Source: Sutterella parvirubra YIT 11816
GTDB lineage: Bacteria; Pseudomonadota; Gammaproteobacteria; Burkholderiales; Burkholderiaceae_F
Direction of reading: 5' to 3'
Length of the DNA: 7,017 nucleotides
Assembly (NCBI RefSeq): GCF_000250875.1
Contig: NZ_JH604898.1
Span: forward strand, 1-7,017
Shown here: positions 1-5,727 of the stretch, one piece after another
Numbering within the stretch: the stretch's first letter is position 1
How the letters are laid out: the number at the start of each line of letters is the position of its first letter
Notes under the pieces: generated by a model
What the model was told of the DNA's origin: nothing
Seen by the model: only the letters and a program-made list of their open reading frames with translations
Database searches by the model: none
Program-made: the position numbers and the translations under genes

Positions 1-397
1 AACCTCTTCCGTGAAGAGGTTCCTTAAAACTCTCTTCGCCCTCATCGTCCCTGTACGTCACAAGGAAGTCCGTAGTCATGACGATATTCTTTCCCCTGAC
101 TTGGGGATGAATCAGATTGAGTTCGCTGCAAATGTCTAGTGTGTCAACGGGTGCAAGGGGAAACTGCTCGCGGATTTCGATGACCTCGGGATTCCATTCA
201 AGAGAAAGGCAGACAAGACGTTCCCCGTGCGATAGGCAGTGAAGCATGCGATGCAGGCGTGGACATGGGACCCTGTGGCGAGGGGTTTTGGAATGGCAGT
301 CCTGAACAGTGATCCACGGGTCATAAGCGCTATAGCGCCCCTGACCACGCCCGGCCTTAACCCACTTGTCGTAATCCTGTACATAGTTTGATCGCAT
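1..397 (-). CDS. tnsA: TnsA-like transposon endonuclease, N-terminal 132 codons (runs off the left edge)
   Basis: The frame is open from an ATG at 397-395 to the window edge. The protein follows Tn7 TnsA closely: KAGRGQG at residues 14-20, DPWITVQD at 26-33, SLEW at 65-68, IREQFPL at 75-81, IHP at 96-98 and MTTDFLV at 107-113. TnsA is a restriction-like nuclease that cuts the 5' ends of the transposon while TnsB cuts the 3' ends. By alignment from memory, the Tn7 catalytic acids Glu63 and Asp114 correspond to Glu59 and Asp110 here. The Lys132 equivalent is not clear: Lys125 is the only lysine near, in a shortened hairpin, or the lysine lies beyond the window. A GGAG sequence five bases before the ATG supports this start. 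The upstream in-frame GTG and TTG codons lack such a site. Tn7 TnsA has 273 residues, so about half is seen. Confidence 0.9.
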   Translation of the reverse strand, partial: MRSNYVQDYDKWVKAGRGQGRYSAYDPWITVQDCHSKTPRHRVPCPRLHRMLHCLSHGERLVCLSLEWNPEVIEIREQFPLAPVDTLDICSELNLIHPQVRGKNIVMTTDFLVTYRDDEGEESFKEPLHGRG

Positions 398-402
398 CAG
401 CA

Positions 403-406
403 CTCC
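403..406 (-). promoter_or_regulatory. Ribosome binding site of tnsA
   Basis: Read on the minus strand, GGAG stands five bases before the ATG at 397. It decides the start among several in-frame GTG/TTG codons that follow the upstream stop TAA. Confidence 0.6.
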
Positions 407-460
407 AAACAAGAAAAGAGTGGTCACGACAGCACCTGTACCGCTGTGATCCACTCTGCA

Positions 461-489
461 ATTTTACCGAAGCGCACCAAACCTGTGAC
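461..489 (-). promoter_or_regulatory. Candidate tnsA promoter overlapping the innermost repeat
   Basis: On the minus strand, GTCACA (489-484, 4 of 6 matches to the -35 consensus) is followed after exactly 17 bases by TAAAAT (466-461, 5 of 6 matches to the -10 consensus). Transcription would start about 55 bases before the tnsA ATG. The -35 element lies within the innermost repeat (484-501), so a TnsB-like protein bound there would block RNA polymerase. Repression of the tns genes by TnsB is known for Tn7. Confidence 0.42.
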
Positions 490-571
490 ACTAAAGTTAT
501 GAGATTTGTGACATTACAAGTTATGGTAGGTTGTGACAAATAAGTTATGATGTGTGACAATACGAGTTATG
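484..571. repeat. Four directly repeated 18-19 bp sites, probable TnsB-binding sites of the transposon end
   Basis: Copies lie at 484-501, 507-525, 532-549 and 553-571. The shared pattern on the plus strand is TGTGACA, then 4-6 variable A/T-rich bases, then AGTTATG. Read inward from the transposon end (minus strand) it is CATAACT...TGTCACA. The starts are 23, 25 and 21 bp apart, about two helix turns each, and 3-6 bases separate the copies. Multiple sites of about 20 bp within about 90 bp beside tnsA match the Tn7 right end, which has four TnsB sites of 22 bp. The sequence itself differs from Tn7 sites, so the element belongs to another branch. Identification as TnsB sites rests on position next to tnsA. 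Confidence 0.75.
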
Positions 572-622
572 GAAACTCACGTTTTCAGGGTTTTGTGTTC
601 CGTACTACACGGTTTTGAAGCC

Positions 623-1516
623 TCACAGCTTCGAGAGATCCGGCATCGGAATCGCGTCGTCGGGGTGTTCGCCCGACCAGCCCGTCTTCTCAGGCAAGCC
701 CATCAGCTCCGCACGGTCGTCTTCGTCGAGCGAGAACCCGAAGAGCTCACGGTTCTGGCGCATGCGGTCGGGGTTGGCGGACTTCGGGAGCGGCAGGAGG
801 CCCAACTCCAGCGAGAAGCGCAGGCACACCTGCGCGGGCGAGACGTGGTGCTTATCCGCGATGGATTCGACGACGGGGTTCGTCATGAGGCGGTTCTGGC
901 CCAAAGGCGCCCAGGCCTCCACCAAAATCCCGCGCTCTCGGCAGTAGCGCACGGCTTCTTCCTGGAGGTAGCCGGGGTGGACTTCAATCTGGTTCACGAC
1001 GGGAACTTCGCCGTCCAGAGCTTCGAAGTGGTGCGGGAGGAAGTTCGCGACGCCGATCGACTTGACGAGCCCTTCGCGCTTGAACTGCTGGAAGGCGTTC
1101 CAGGTCTCGGTGAGGCGTTCGCGCCACTCGGGGTCTTCCGAGTCGCGGCGCGGCCAGTGGATGAGAAGGAGGTCGACGTAGTCCATGCCGAGACGCGAGA
1201 GCGAGGTTTCGAGCTCCAGACGCGCGCCTTCCGCGGAGAGGTCGTCCTTCCAGACTTTCGTCGTCACGAAGAATTCGGAGCGGTCGATGCCGCTCGCGCG
1301 GATCGCGTCGCCCACGCTTTCTTCCGAACCGTAGAGATACGCCGTGTCGAAGTGGCGGTAGCCCGCGCGGATCGCTTCCGCGCAGACGGCGGCGCCGTCC
1401 TCGCGGTCCTTCACGCGCCAGGTGCCGAAGCCGATCGCGGGGATGCGGTTGCCGTCGAGCAGTTCATAGCAACCGTCGGCGTCGGCGAAGGGGAGGTTCT
1501 GTTTGAATTCGAGCAT
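623..1516 (-). CDS. Aldo/keto reductase (2,5-diketo-gluconate reductase-like group)
   Basis: This is a complete 297-residue cytosolic NAD(P)H-dependent reductase of the (beta/alpha)8 aldo/keto reductase superfamily. These enzymes reduce aldehydes and ketones to alcohols. The catalytic tetrad is intact: Asp57 and Tyr62 in FDTAYLYG, Lys87 in TTKVW and His120 in LLIHWP. The cofactor phosphate-binding segment PLPKSANPDRMRQN (about 242-255) is present near the C terminus. The start ATG is preceded on the minus strand by AAGGAG with an eight-base gap. The length is slightly above the usual 270-290 because of about 15 extra N-terminal residues. The physiological substrate cannot be told from sequence. 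The gene's 3' end points at the transposon end, with no visible terminator between, so its transcript may run into the element. Confidence 0.93.
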   Translation of the reverse strand: MLEFKQNLPFADADGCYELLDGNRIPAIGFGTWRVKDREDGAAVCAEAIRAGYRHFDTAYLYGSEESVGDAIRASGIDRSEFFVTTKVWKDDLSAEGARLELETSLSRLGMDYVDLLLIHWPRRDSEDPEWRERLTETWNAFQQFKREGLVKSIGVANFLPHHFEALDGEVPVVNQIEVHPGYLQEEAVRYCRERGILVEAWAPLGQNRLMTNPVVESIADKHHVSPAQVCLRFSLELGLLPLPKSANPDRMRQNRELFGFSLDEDDRAELMGLPEKTGWSGEHPDDAIPMPDLSKL

Positions 1517-1685
1517 GTTTCAAACTCCTTGAGGAGATGGTCGATCTTGGAAATCTACACCAGACACGGAAACCTGAGGCTTAAGAAAAACGGGGAAGGC
1601 GCCTTTCAGGCGGGATGCTCCGGGGGAGAAGGCGGGGCGGTCTCTTCAGGCGGGGACGGCGCGAACGCCGAAACTTTCCGGGTTT

Positions 1686-1701
1686 CCGCAGACTTCTGCG
1701 G
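1686..1701. promoter_or_regulatory. Perfect 7-bp-arm inverted repeat, possible operator
   Basis: CCGCAGA, two bases, then TCTGCGG. A two-base centre is too tight for a good RNA hairpin loop but typical of a dimeric repressor site. It lies about 185 bp upstream of the flavoprotein start, within the divergent region. The following GTTTTG could also suggest a weak terminator. No protein can be assigned to it. Confidence 0.3.
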
Positions 1702-1749
1702 GTTTTGTCGGTCTTGCGGCATAAATCGCTGCGCGTGAAGATGAAATGT

Positions 1750-1779
1750 GCGTCCGGGCGCGCTTCGTGCGCCGGACGC
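1750..1779 (+). other. G+C-rich stem-loop in the likely leader of the flavoprotein gene
   Basis: GCGTCCG (1750-1756) pairs with CGGACGC (1773-1779). After a one-base bulge, GCGC (1758-1761) pairs with GCGC (1769-1772), leaving a TTCG-containing loop. There is no T-run after it on the plus strand, so it is not a standard intrinsic terminator. It would sit about 105 bases before the start codon and might stabilise the mRNA or affect expression. Its role is unknown. Confidence 0.4.
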
Positions 1780-1870
1780 GCCAAGGACCAAGCGCGGCTC
1801 CTGCGACCAAGTACGGGAGCCGCTGAAAGAGCGGGCGCCGGAACCTCCGGACCCCGACCACATACCCAAA

Positions 1871-1876
1871 GAGGAG
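1871..1876 (+). promoter_or_regulatory. Ribosome binding site that fixes the flavoprotein start
   Basis: GAGGAG stands eight bases before the ATG at 1885. The same frame is open back to an ATG at 1615, but that ATG has no such placement and the encoded extension is low-complexity and arginine-rich. A signal peptide starts at 1885. Confidence 0.8.
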
Positions 1877-1884
1877 AAACCAAC

Positions 1885-3681
1885 ATGAAAATCCGCTTCA
1901 CGCCGATCGCGCTCGCCCTGATGGGGGTTTCCGTCGCGACGGCCGGCAGCGCGGCCGAACTCACGATGAAGCCCGGCGTCTACACGGCGACCGTGAACGG
2001 CCACAACGCCCCGATGACGGTCGAAGTCACCGTGTCGGAGCACAAGATCGAGAAGATCGACGCCTCGAAGAACCTGGAGACGATCGGCGTCGGCCGTAAA
2101 GCCATTGAGAAGATGACTGCGAAGATCCTCGACATGCAGTCGATCGGGGTCGATGCGGTGACCGGCGCGACCGTGACGAGCTCCGCCATCTGGAGCGCCG
2201 TCAAGCAGTGTCTCGAACAGGCGGGGGCCGACATGAAGGCCGTCACCGCCAAGGTTGAAAAGCATCCTTCGGGTGAACGCACGATCGACGCCGACGTCGT
2301 GATCGTGGGCGGCGGCGGGGCCGGCCTCGCCGCGGCGGTGTCCGCGCACGAAGCGGGCGCGAAGAAGGTCGTCGTGCTCGAAAAGCTGGGGTACCTCGGC
2401 GGCTCGACCAACGTTTCGGAAGGCGCCTTGAACGCCGTCGACCCGGCGCGTCAGGGCAAGCAGGGCATCGAAGACTCCACGGCGAAGTTCTACGAGCAGA
2501 CGCTGAAGGGCGGCCACGACAAGGGCGACCCCGAGCTCGTCAAGTACCTGACCGAAAACTCGCTCTCCAGCGTCGAATGGCTCGAAGCCCACGGCGTCAA
2601 GTTCAAGGACGAGATCGGCACCGCGACGGGCGCGCTCTGGCAGCGGAGCCACTACCCGGCGACGCCGTCGGGCAACACCTACATCCGCGCGTTGGAAGCC
2701 GTCATCGACAAGACGAACGGCGCGATCGAAGTGATCACCGACGCGGAAGTGAATGACCTGATCAAGGCTGAAGGCCGCATCGCGGGCGTCAAGGCCAAGC
2801 ACTTCGGTGAGAAGCTCACGGTCTCGAGCGACGCCGTCGTGATCACGACGGGCGGCTTCGGCGCGAACGTGAAGCTCCGCCAGGAGGTGAACACCGGCGT
2901 CTGGAAGCACGTCGTCTTGGACAACAAGATCGGCACCACGAACATCAACAAGGCGGCCCAAGGCCAAGGGATGGACCTCGCGAAGAAGTACGGCGCGCAG
3001 CTCATCGGCTTGGACGACATCCAGCTCCATCCGTGCGGCACGCCCGGCACCGGCCTCATGGAAAACATCCGCACGTCGGGGCGCAACCGCATCTTCGTGA
3101 ACGTCGACGGCGACCGCTTCGTGAACGAAGGCGCCGCGCGCGACGTCCTCGCGAACGCGATCATCAAGCAGCCGAAGGGCACGTATTGGATCGTCGTCAA
3201 CAAGGTCCGCTATCCGGCCCGCGACTGGGTCGACGCCAACGGCGCGACGATCCGCGACATGGTGGCGCTGGGGAGCGTCGTTGAAGCCGACTCGCTTGAC
3301 GACCTCGCCAAGAAGACCGGCATGGACGCCGGCAAGTTGAAGGTCAGCATCGACGGCTACAACAAGATCGTGAAGGACGGCGCGAAGGATCCGCTCGGGT
3401 TCGTCGCGAACAACAAGGCCGACACGACCCTGACCGAAGGCCCCTGGTACGCCTGCCAGAAGGTCGTGACCGTCCACCACACGATGGGCGGCATCAAGAT
3501 CAACACCAAGGCTGAGGTGATCGGCACCGACGGCAAGGTGATCCCGGGTCTCTACGCCGCGGGCGAAGTCACGGGCGGGATTCACGGCTCGAACCGCTTG
3601 GGCGGGAATGCCATTGCCGACGTGATGCTCTTCGGTCGTACGGCGGGCGTGGAAGCCGCGGCCTTTGCGAAGAGTCACTGA
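1885..3681 (+). CDS. Secreted flavoprotein reductase with covalent-FMN domain and FAD-binding fumarate-reductase domain, no haem domain
   Basis: This 598-residue protein resembles UrdA and flavocytochrome c3 (Fcc3). Residues 1-24 are a Sec signal peptide ending AGSAA. An FMN-binding domain follows (about 30-115) with the flavinylation motif DAVTGAT at 90-96, where Thr96 should carry FMN added by an ApbE transferase. The FAD/fumarate-reductase domain starts with VVIVGGGGAG (138-147) and ends with GGIHGSNRLGGNA (564-576). Matched by spacing to Shewanella Fcc3 from memory, His382, Arg419 (catalytic acid), His531 and Arg571 correspond to His365, Arg402, His504 and Arg544. Glu393 and Arg396 match the proton path Glu378/Arg381. 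There is no CXXCH, so electrons must come from a separate periplasmic or membrane cytochrome, not encoded here. It probably reduces a C=C bond of an organic acid in anaerobic respiration. The substrate cannot be named. It is convergent with assT and has its own strong ribosome binding site. Confidence 0.93.
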   Translation: MKIRFTPIALALMGVSVATAGSAAELTMKPGVYTATVNGHNAPMTVEVTVSEHKIEKIDASKNLETIGVGRKAIEKMTAKILDMQSIGVDAVTGATVTSSAIWSAVKQCLEQAGADMKAVTAKVEKHPSGERTIDADVVIVGGGGAGLAAAVSAHEAGAKKVVVLEKLGYLGGSTNVSEGALNAVDPARQGKQGIEDSTAKFYEQTLKGGHDKGDPELVKYLTENSLSSVEWLEAHGVKFKDEIGTATGALWQRSHYPATPSGNTYIRALEAVIDKTNGAIEVITDAEVNDLIKAEGRIAGVKAKHFGEKLTVSSDAVVITTGGFGANVKLRQEVNTGVWKHVVLDNKIGTTNINKAAQGQGMDLAKKYGAQLIGLDDIQLHPCGTPGTGLMENIRTSGRNRIFVNVDGDRFVNEGAARDVLANAIIKQPKGTYWIVVNKVRYPARDWVDANGATIRDMVALGSVVEADSLDDLAKKTGMDAGKLKVSIDGYNKIVKDGAKDPLGFVANNKADTTLTEGPWYACQKVVTVHHTMGGIKINTKAEVIGTDGKVIPGLYAAGEVTGGIHGSNRLGGNAIADVMLFGRTAGVEAAAFAKSH

Positions 3682-3688
3682 AAAGAAT

Positions 3689-3731
3689 AATCCCTGTCGG
3701 CTTGATCCTTTAAGGATCGGTCACAGGGATT
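3689..3731 (+). terminator. Nested inverted repeats just after the flavoprotein gene
   Basis: AATCCCTGT (3689-3697) pairs with ACAGGGATT (3723-3731), and inside it GATCCTT (3704-3710) pairs with AAGGATC (3712-3718). The structure begins eight bases after the stop codon. No T-run follows on either strand, so it may act as an mRNA 3' stabiliser, or with the next hairpin as a termination region, rather than alone. Confidence 0.45.
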
Positions 3732-3743
3732 CTACTGATGCTT

Positions 3744-3775
3744 CGGGCGCATCCGGTCAAGGCCGGGTGCGCCCG
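3744..3775 (+). terminator. G+C-rich hairpin, likely terminator of the flavoprotein gene
   Basis: CGGGCGCATCCGG (3744-3756) pairs with CCGGGTGCGCCCG (3763-3775) over 13 pairs with one T-G wobble and a six-base loop. ATTCTTCT follows, a modest T-rich tail on the plus strand. It lies in the gap between convergent genes. On the minus strand no T tail follows, so it better serves the plus-strand gene. Confidence 0.55.
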
Positions 3776-3788
3776 ATTCTTCTGCGGG

Positions 3789-3820
3789 CGGCTCATCCCC
3801 CGGGAGCGGAGGACGAGCCG
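3789..3820 (-). terminator. Stem-loop just past the assT stop codon
   Basis: CGGCTC (3789-3794) pairs with GAGCCG (3815-3820), and TCC (3796-3798) with GGA (3811-3813) after a mismatch. On the minus strand it begins seven bases after the assT stop. No T-run follows, so termination by this element alone is doubtful. Confidence 0.3.
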
Positions 3821-3827
3821 TTCACCG

Positions 3828-5666
3828 TCAATTTTGGCTGAACGCCTTCTCCAACGAGATCGGGAAGGCCTGGTAGCCGAACGCGTCCGTGAAGTTGATC
3901 TTCACCGACGGCTCCGTCTCGCCCCAGCGGTATTCGCAGATCCACGGGTCGGGGATGTTGCCGTTCGCGGCGCCGCCGCCCGCGTGGAGGTCGAAGGTGA
4001 GCCCGGCCGTGGAGTAGTAGACGACGACCGAATCCTTGTCTTCCTGGTACTGGGCGAGGCCCGTCACGGGCGAGAAGGCGTCATGGCCGTACTCCTTGCC
4101 CACTTCCCAGACCTGCTCGACCGTCATCTTCTTCTGGTCGATCTTGTAGATCACGCCGCGGGTGTACTTCTCTTCCGCGAGCGCGGGCTGCTCCATGCCG
4201 CGGGCGTCGCCGTTGTCGAAGACCGTGATGTAGATCACGTCCTTCGTCGACTTCTTGTCGATGCGCCAGGCGGTGTGCTGCGTCCAGGACCAGTCGAAGC
4301 CGCCTTCGCACTTCGAGCCCTCGCACTTGATCTTGTTGCCCTTCGCGTCGACCGGGGTCAGGACCTTGTCCTTGAACTTGTCGGACCAGCCTTCGGGCGA
4401 GCCCATGATCCACTTCACCTTCTTGTCGCGGCCGATCTTGATGGCGGCGGACTGGTGGCGGGACGAAATGATGATCGAGTCGTCGGTCGGGTCGTAGTCG
4501 ACGGAGTTCACGTGCGCCCAGTTGCGGCCGGGACCCACGCCCGCGACGTCGCCGAACTGGCCTTCGGCTTCCTGCTTGGCGAGGTCTTCGGCGGAGAGCG
4601 TCTGACCGGCCTTCGAAGCGTCGATGTTCAAGCACACCGCACCCTGGTCGAGCACCTTGATGACGTCGGCGCGGTACGGATCGAGAATCTCCATCAGCTT
4701 CCATTCATCCACGACGCCGCCGTCCTTGTCGACTTCGATGATGACGTCGCGCACCGTGTGGACGCGCTTGCCGTCGGCGCGGCGGTAGTCGGCGGACGAG
4801 ACGCGCAGGAGCGAATTCCCGTTCTGCATGTTGTCGAACGCGTGGCTGTAGTCGGCGTACGCGGACGGGAGTCGGCGGTCCCAAATCTTGCGGCCGATCA
4901 GGTCGTACTTGACGTAGCGCTGGCCGAAGCCCCAGGTGAGGGCGCCGTCCGGCGCCTGCTGGAAGCCCATCATGAAGCCGGAGCTCCAGGGGTCTTCCGT
5001 GTCGTTGATGAGGGAGGCCAAGAGGTACCAGCGGGTTTCGCCCTTCGTGTCGATGATGCCGACCTCGGAGTTGAACGCCCATTCGAGCGCGCCCCCCGTC
5101 GGGTTGTTCCAGACGAAGCGGCCGCCCTGCGGCGCGGCGCTGTAGAGCTGGTTGTCGATGAGGTAGAGACGGTCTTCGAACCCGGGCTTCACGATTTCGG
5201 GCTTCGCGTTGAACATCGTCGTCGACTGCATCGGCGTGCCGTTGCTCATCGTGTAGACCGGGGGCGCGTAGAACTGGTAGCGGTCCTGGAAGTGCTCGGT
5301 CTTCCCGTTGTAGACGCGGTCGTATTCGACCTCAACGGTGTTCAAGTAGTCCGGATAGAGGCCGAAGACGGGAATGCCGCCGTGCGTGAGGATCTGACGG
5401 CGCGAGACGTCGTACTTGATTTCCTGGCCGTTCGCCTTCGGAACGATGCGCACCTTCGCGTTTTTGATCTCGTAGCCGCCATTTCGGATCACGGCCGTGA
5501 GCGGGGCGATCTTGTGGGGATTCCAGACGACTTCGCCGATGTTGCCCTGAACGGCGTAGGTGACGTTGGCGCCGGAAGCGCCGCCCATCGCCATCGCGTG
5601 GGAGGCGGCAAGCGCCATGCCGGCCGCGGCGGTCGCGATCGCGGCGTGCTTGAGCGAGAACTGCAT
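3828..5666 (-). CDS. assT: Periplasmic aryl-sulfate sulfotransferase (PAPS-independent)
   Basis: This 612-residue enzyme moves a sulfate group from one phenolic sulfate ester to another phenol without the PAPS cofactor, by a ping-pong route through a sulfated histidine. Residues 1-26 form a Sec signal peptide (cleavage after AMA). An N-terminal beta domain (about 35-135) and a beta-propeller catalytic domain follow. Active-site residues match E. coli CFT073 AssT by spacing: His275, His385 in NWAHVNS, Arg403 in SSRHQ and His464 in WTQHTAW, the last being the sulfated residue (E. coli His436). Cys448 and Cys453, 11-16 residues before it, should form the conserved disulfide. E. coli uses the dedicated DsbL/DsbI pair for this, but neither gene is next to assT here. 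AAAGGAG precedes the ATG by eight bases. A divergent LysR-type gene suggests specific regulation. The length is near the family's usual 570-620. Confidence 0.95.
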   Translation of the reverse strand: MQFSLKHAAIATAAAGMALAASHAMAMGGASGANVTYAVQGNIGEVVWNPHKIAPLTAVIRNGGYEIKNAKVRIVPKANGQEIKYDVSRRQILTHGGIPVFGLYPDYLNTVEVEYDRVYNGKTEHFQDRYQFYAPPVYTMSNGTPMQSTTMFNAKPEIVKPGFEDRLYLIDNQLYSAAPQGGRFVWNNPTGGALEWAFNSEVGIIDTKGETRWYLLASLINDTEDPWSSGFMMGFQQAPDGALTWGFGQRYVKYDLIGRKIWDRRLPSAYADYSHAFDNMQNGNSLLRVSSADYRRADGKRVHTVRDVIIEVDKDGGVVDEWKLMEILDPYRADVIKVLDQGAVCLNIDASKAGQTLSAEDLAKQEAEGQFGDVAGVGPGRNWAHVNSVDYDPTDDSIIISSRHQSAAIKIGRDKKVKWIMGSPEGWSDKFKDKVLTPVDAKGNKIKCEGSKCEGGFDWSWTQHTAWRIDKKSTKDVIYITVFDNGDARGMEQPALAEEKYTRGVIYKIDQKKMTVEQVWEVGKEYGHDAFSPVTGLAQYQEDKDSVVVYYSTAGLTFDLHAGGGAANGNIPDPWICEYRWGETEPSVKINFTDAFGYQAFPISLEKAFSQN

Positions 5667-5727
5667 CTCGAAAACTCCTTTGGTCTGAAGGATACGGTTA
5701 AGGGGGCGGAAAGCCCGGATGCGCTAA

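Larger units (their letters stand above)
1..609 (-). mobile_element. Terminal part of a Tn7-like transposon (tnsA-side end)
   Basis: This stretch holds the start of a TnsA-type endonuclease gene read leftward and, upstream of it, four copies of a short repeat in the same orientation. This is the organisation of the Tn7 right end, where several clustered TnsB sites sit beside tnsA. Base composition changes from relatively A+T-rich to strongly G+C-rich at about 610-620. The exact terminus is inferred: elements of this group normally begin 5'-TGT, and the nearest TGT triplets on the minus strand outside the repeats start at 609 (TGTAGTACGG) and 627 (TGTGAGGC). The base-composition step favours 609. 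Only one end is visible, so the target duplication cannot be checked, and the remaining tns and cargo genes lie to the left. Confidence 0.82.
1517..1884. other. Divergent intergenic region, 368 bp, rich in short inverted and direct repeats
   Basis: It separates the divergent aldo/keto reductase and flavoprotein genes and should hold both promoters, but I could not pick a convincing -35/-10 pair for either. It contains a palindrome AAGGCGCCTT (1596-1605); the direct repeat TTCAGGCGGG at 1605-1614 and again at 1645-1654, exactly 40 bp apart; a small hairpin CGGCG-CGAA-CGCCG (1657-1670); an inverted repeat CCGCAGA-CT-TCTGCGG (1686-1701) followed by GTTTTG; and a long G+C-rich stem-loop at 1750-1779. 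The frame upstream of 1885 is open back to 1615, but its translation is arginine-rich and unlike a protein, so it is not coding. Confidence 0.6.

Noticed and set aside
1..21. Palindrome AACCTCTT-CCGTG-AAGAGGTT as a terminator
   Set aside because: It lies inside the tnsA reading frame and has no T-run after it on either visible side, so chance or a coding constraint is more likely.
136..384. 82-codon ATG frame on the minus strand near the left edge
   Set aside because: Lies out of frame inside tnsA, whose own frame gives clear TnsA motifs.
484..571. CRISPR array
   Set aside because: Repeats are only 18-19 bp, imperfect, and separated by 3-6 bases, leaving no spacers.
484..571. Plasmid-type iterons or the end of an IS21-family element
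   Set aside because: Spacing could fit iterons, and IS21 ends also carry repeats, but the adjacent gene is a TnsA endonuclease rather than a Rep protein or IstA, so a Tn7-like end explains both.
554..1738. Open frame of 394 codons on the plus strand, opposite the aldo/keto reductase
   Set aside because: Starts inside the transposon repeat array, has no family motif, and overlaps a gene with an intact catalytic tetrad.
1615..1884. N-terminal extension of the flavoprotein by 90 residues using ATG 1615
   Set aside because: Extension is arginine-rich and low-complexity. ATG 1885 has a strong ribosome binding site and a signal peptide directly after it.
1606..3678. Open frame of 690 codons on the minus strand, opposite the flavoprotein gene
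   Set aside because: Its translation is rich in Arg, Val, His and Asp with no recognisable motif. It mirrors the G/C third-position bias of the clear plus-strand gene.
1885..3681. Multihaem flavocytochrome c
   Set aside because: There is no CXXCH motif anywhere in the protein. Only the FMN and FAD domains are present.
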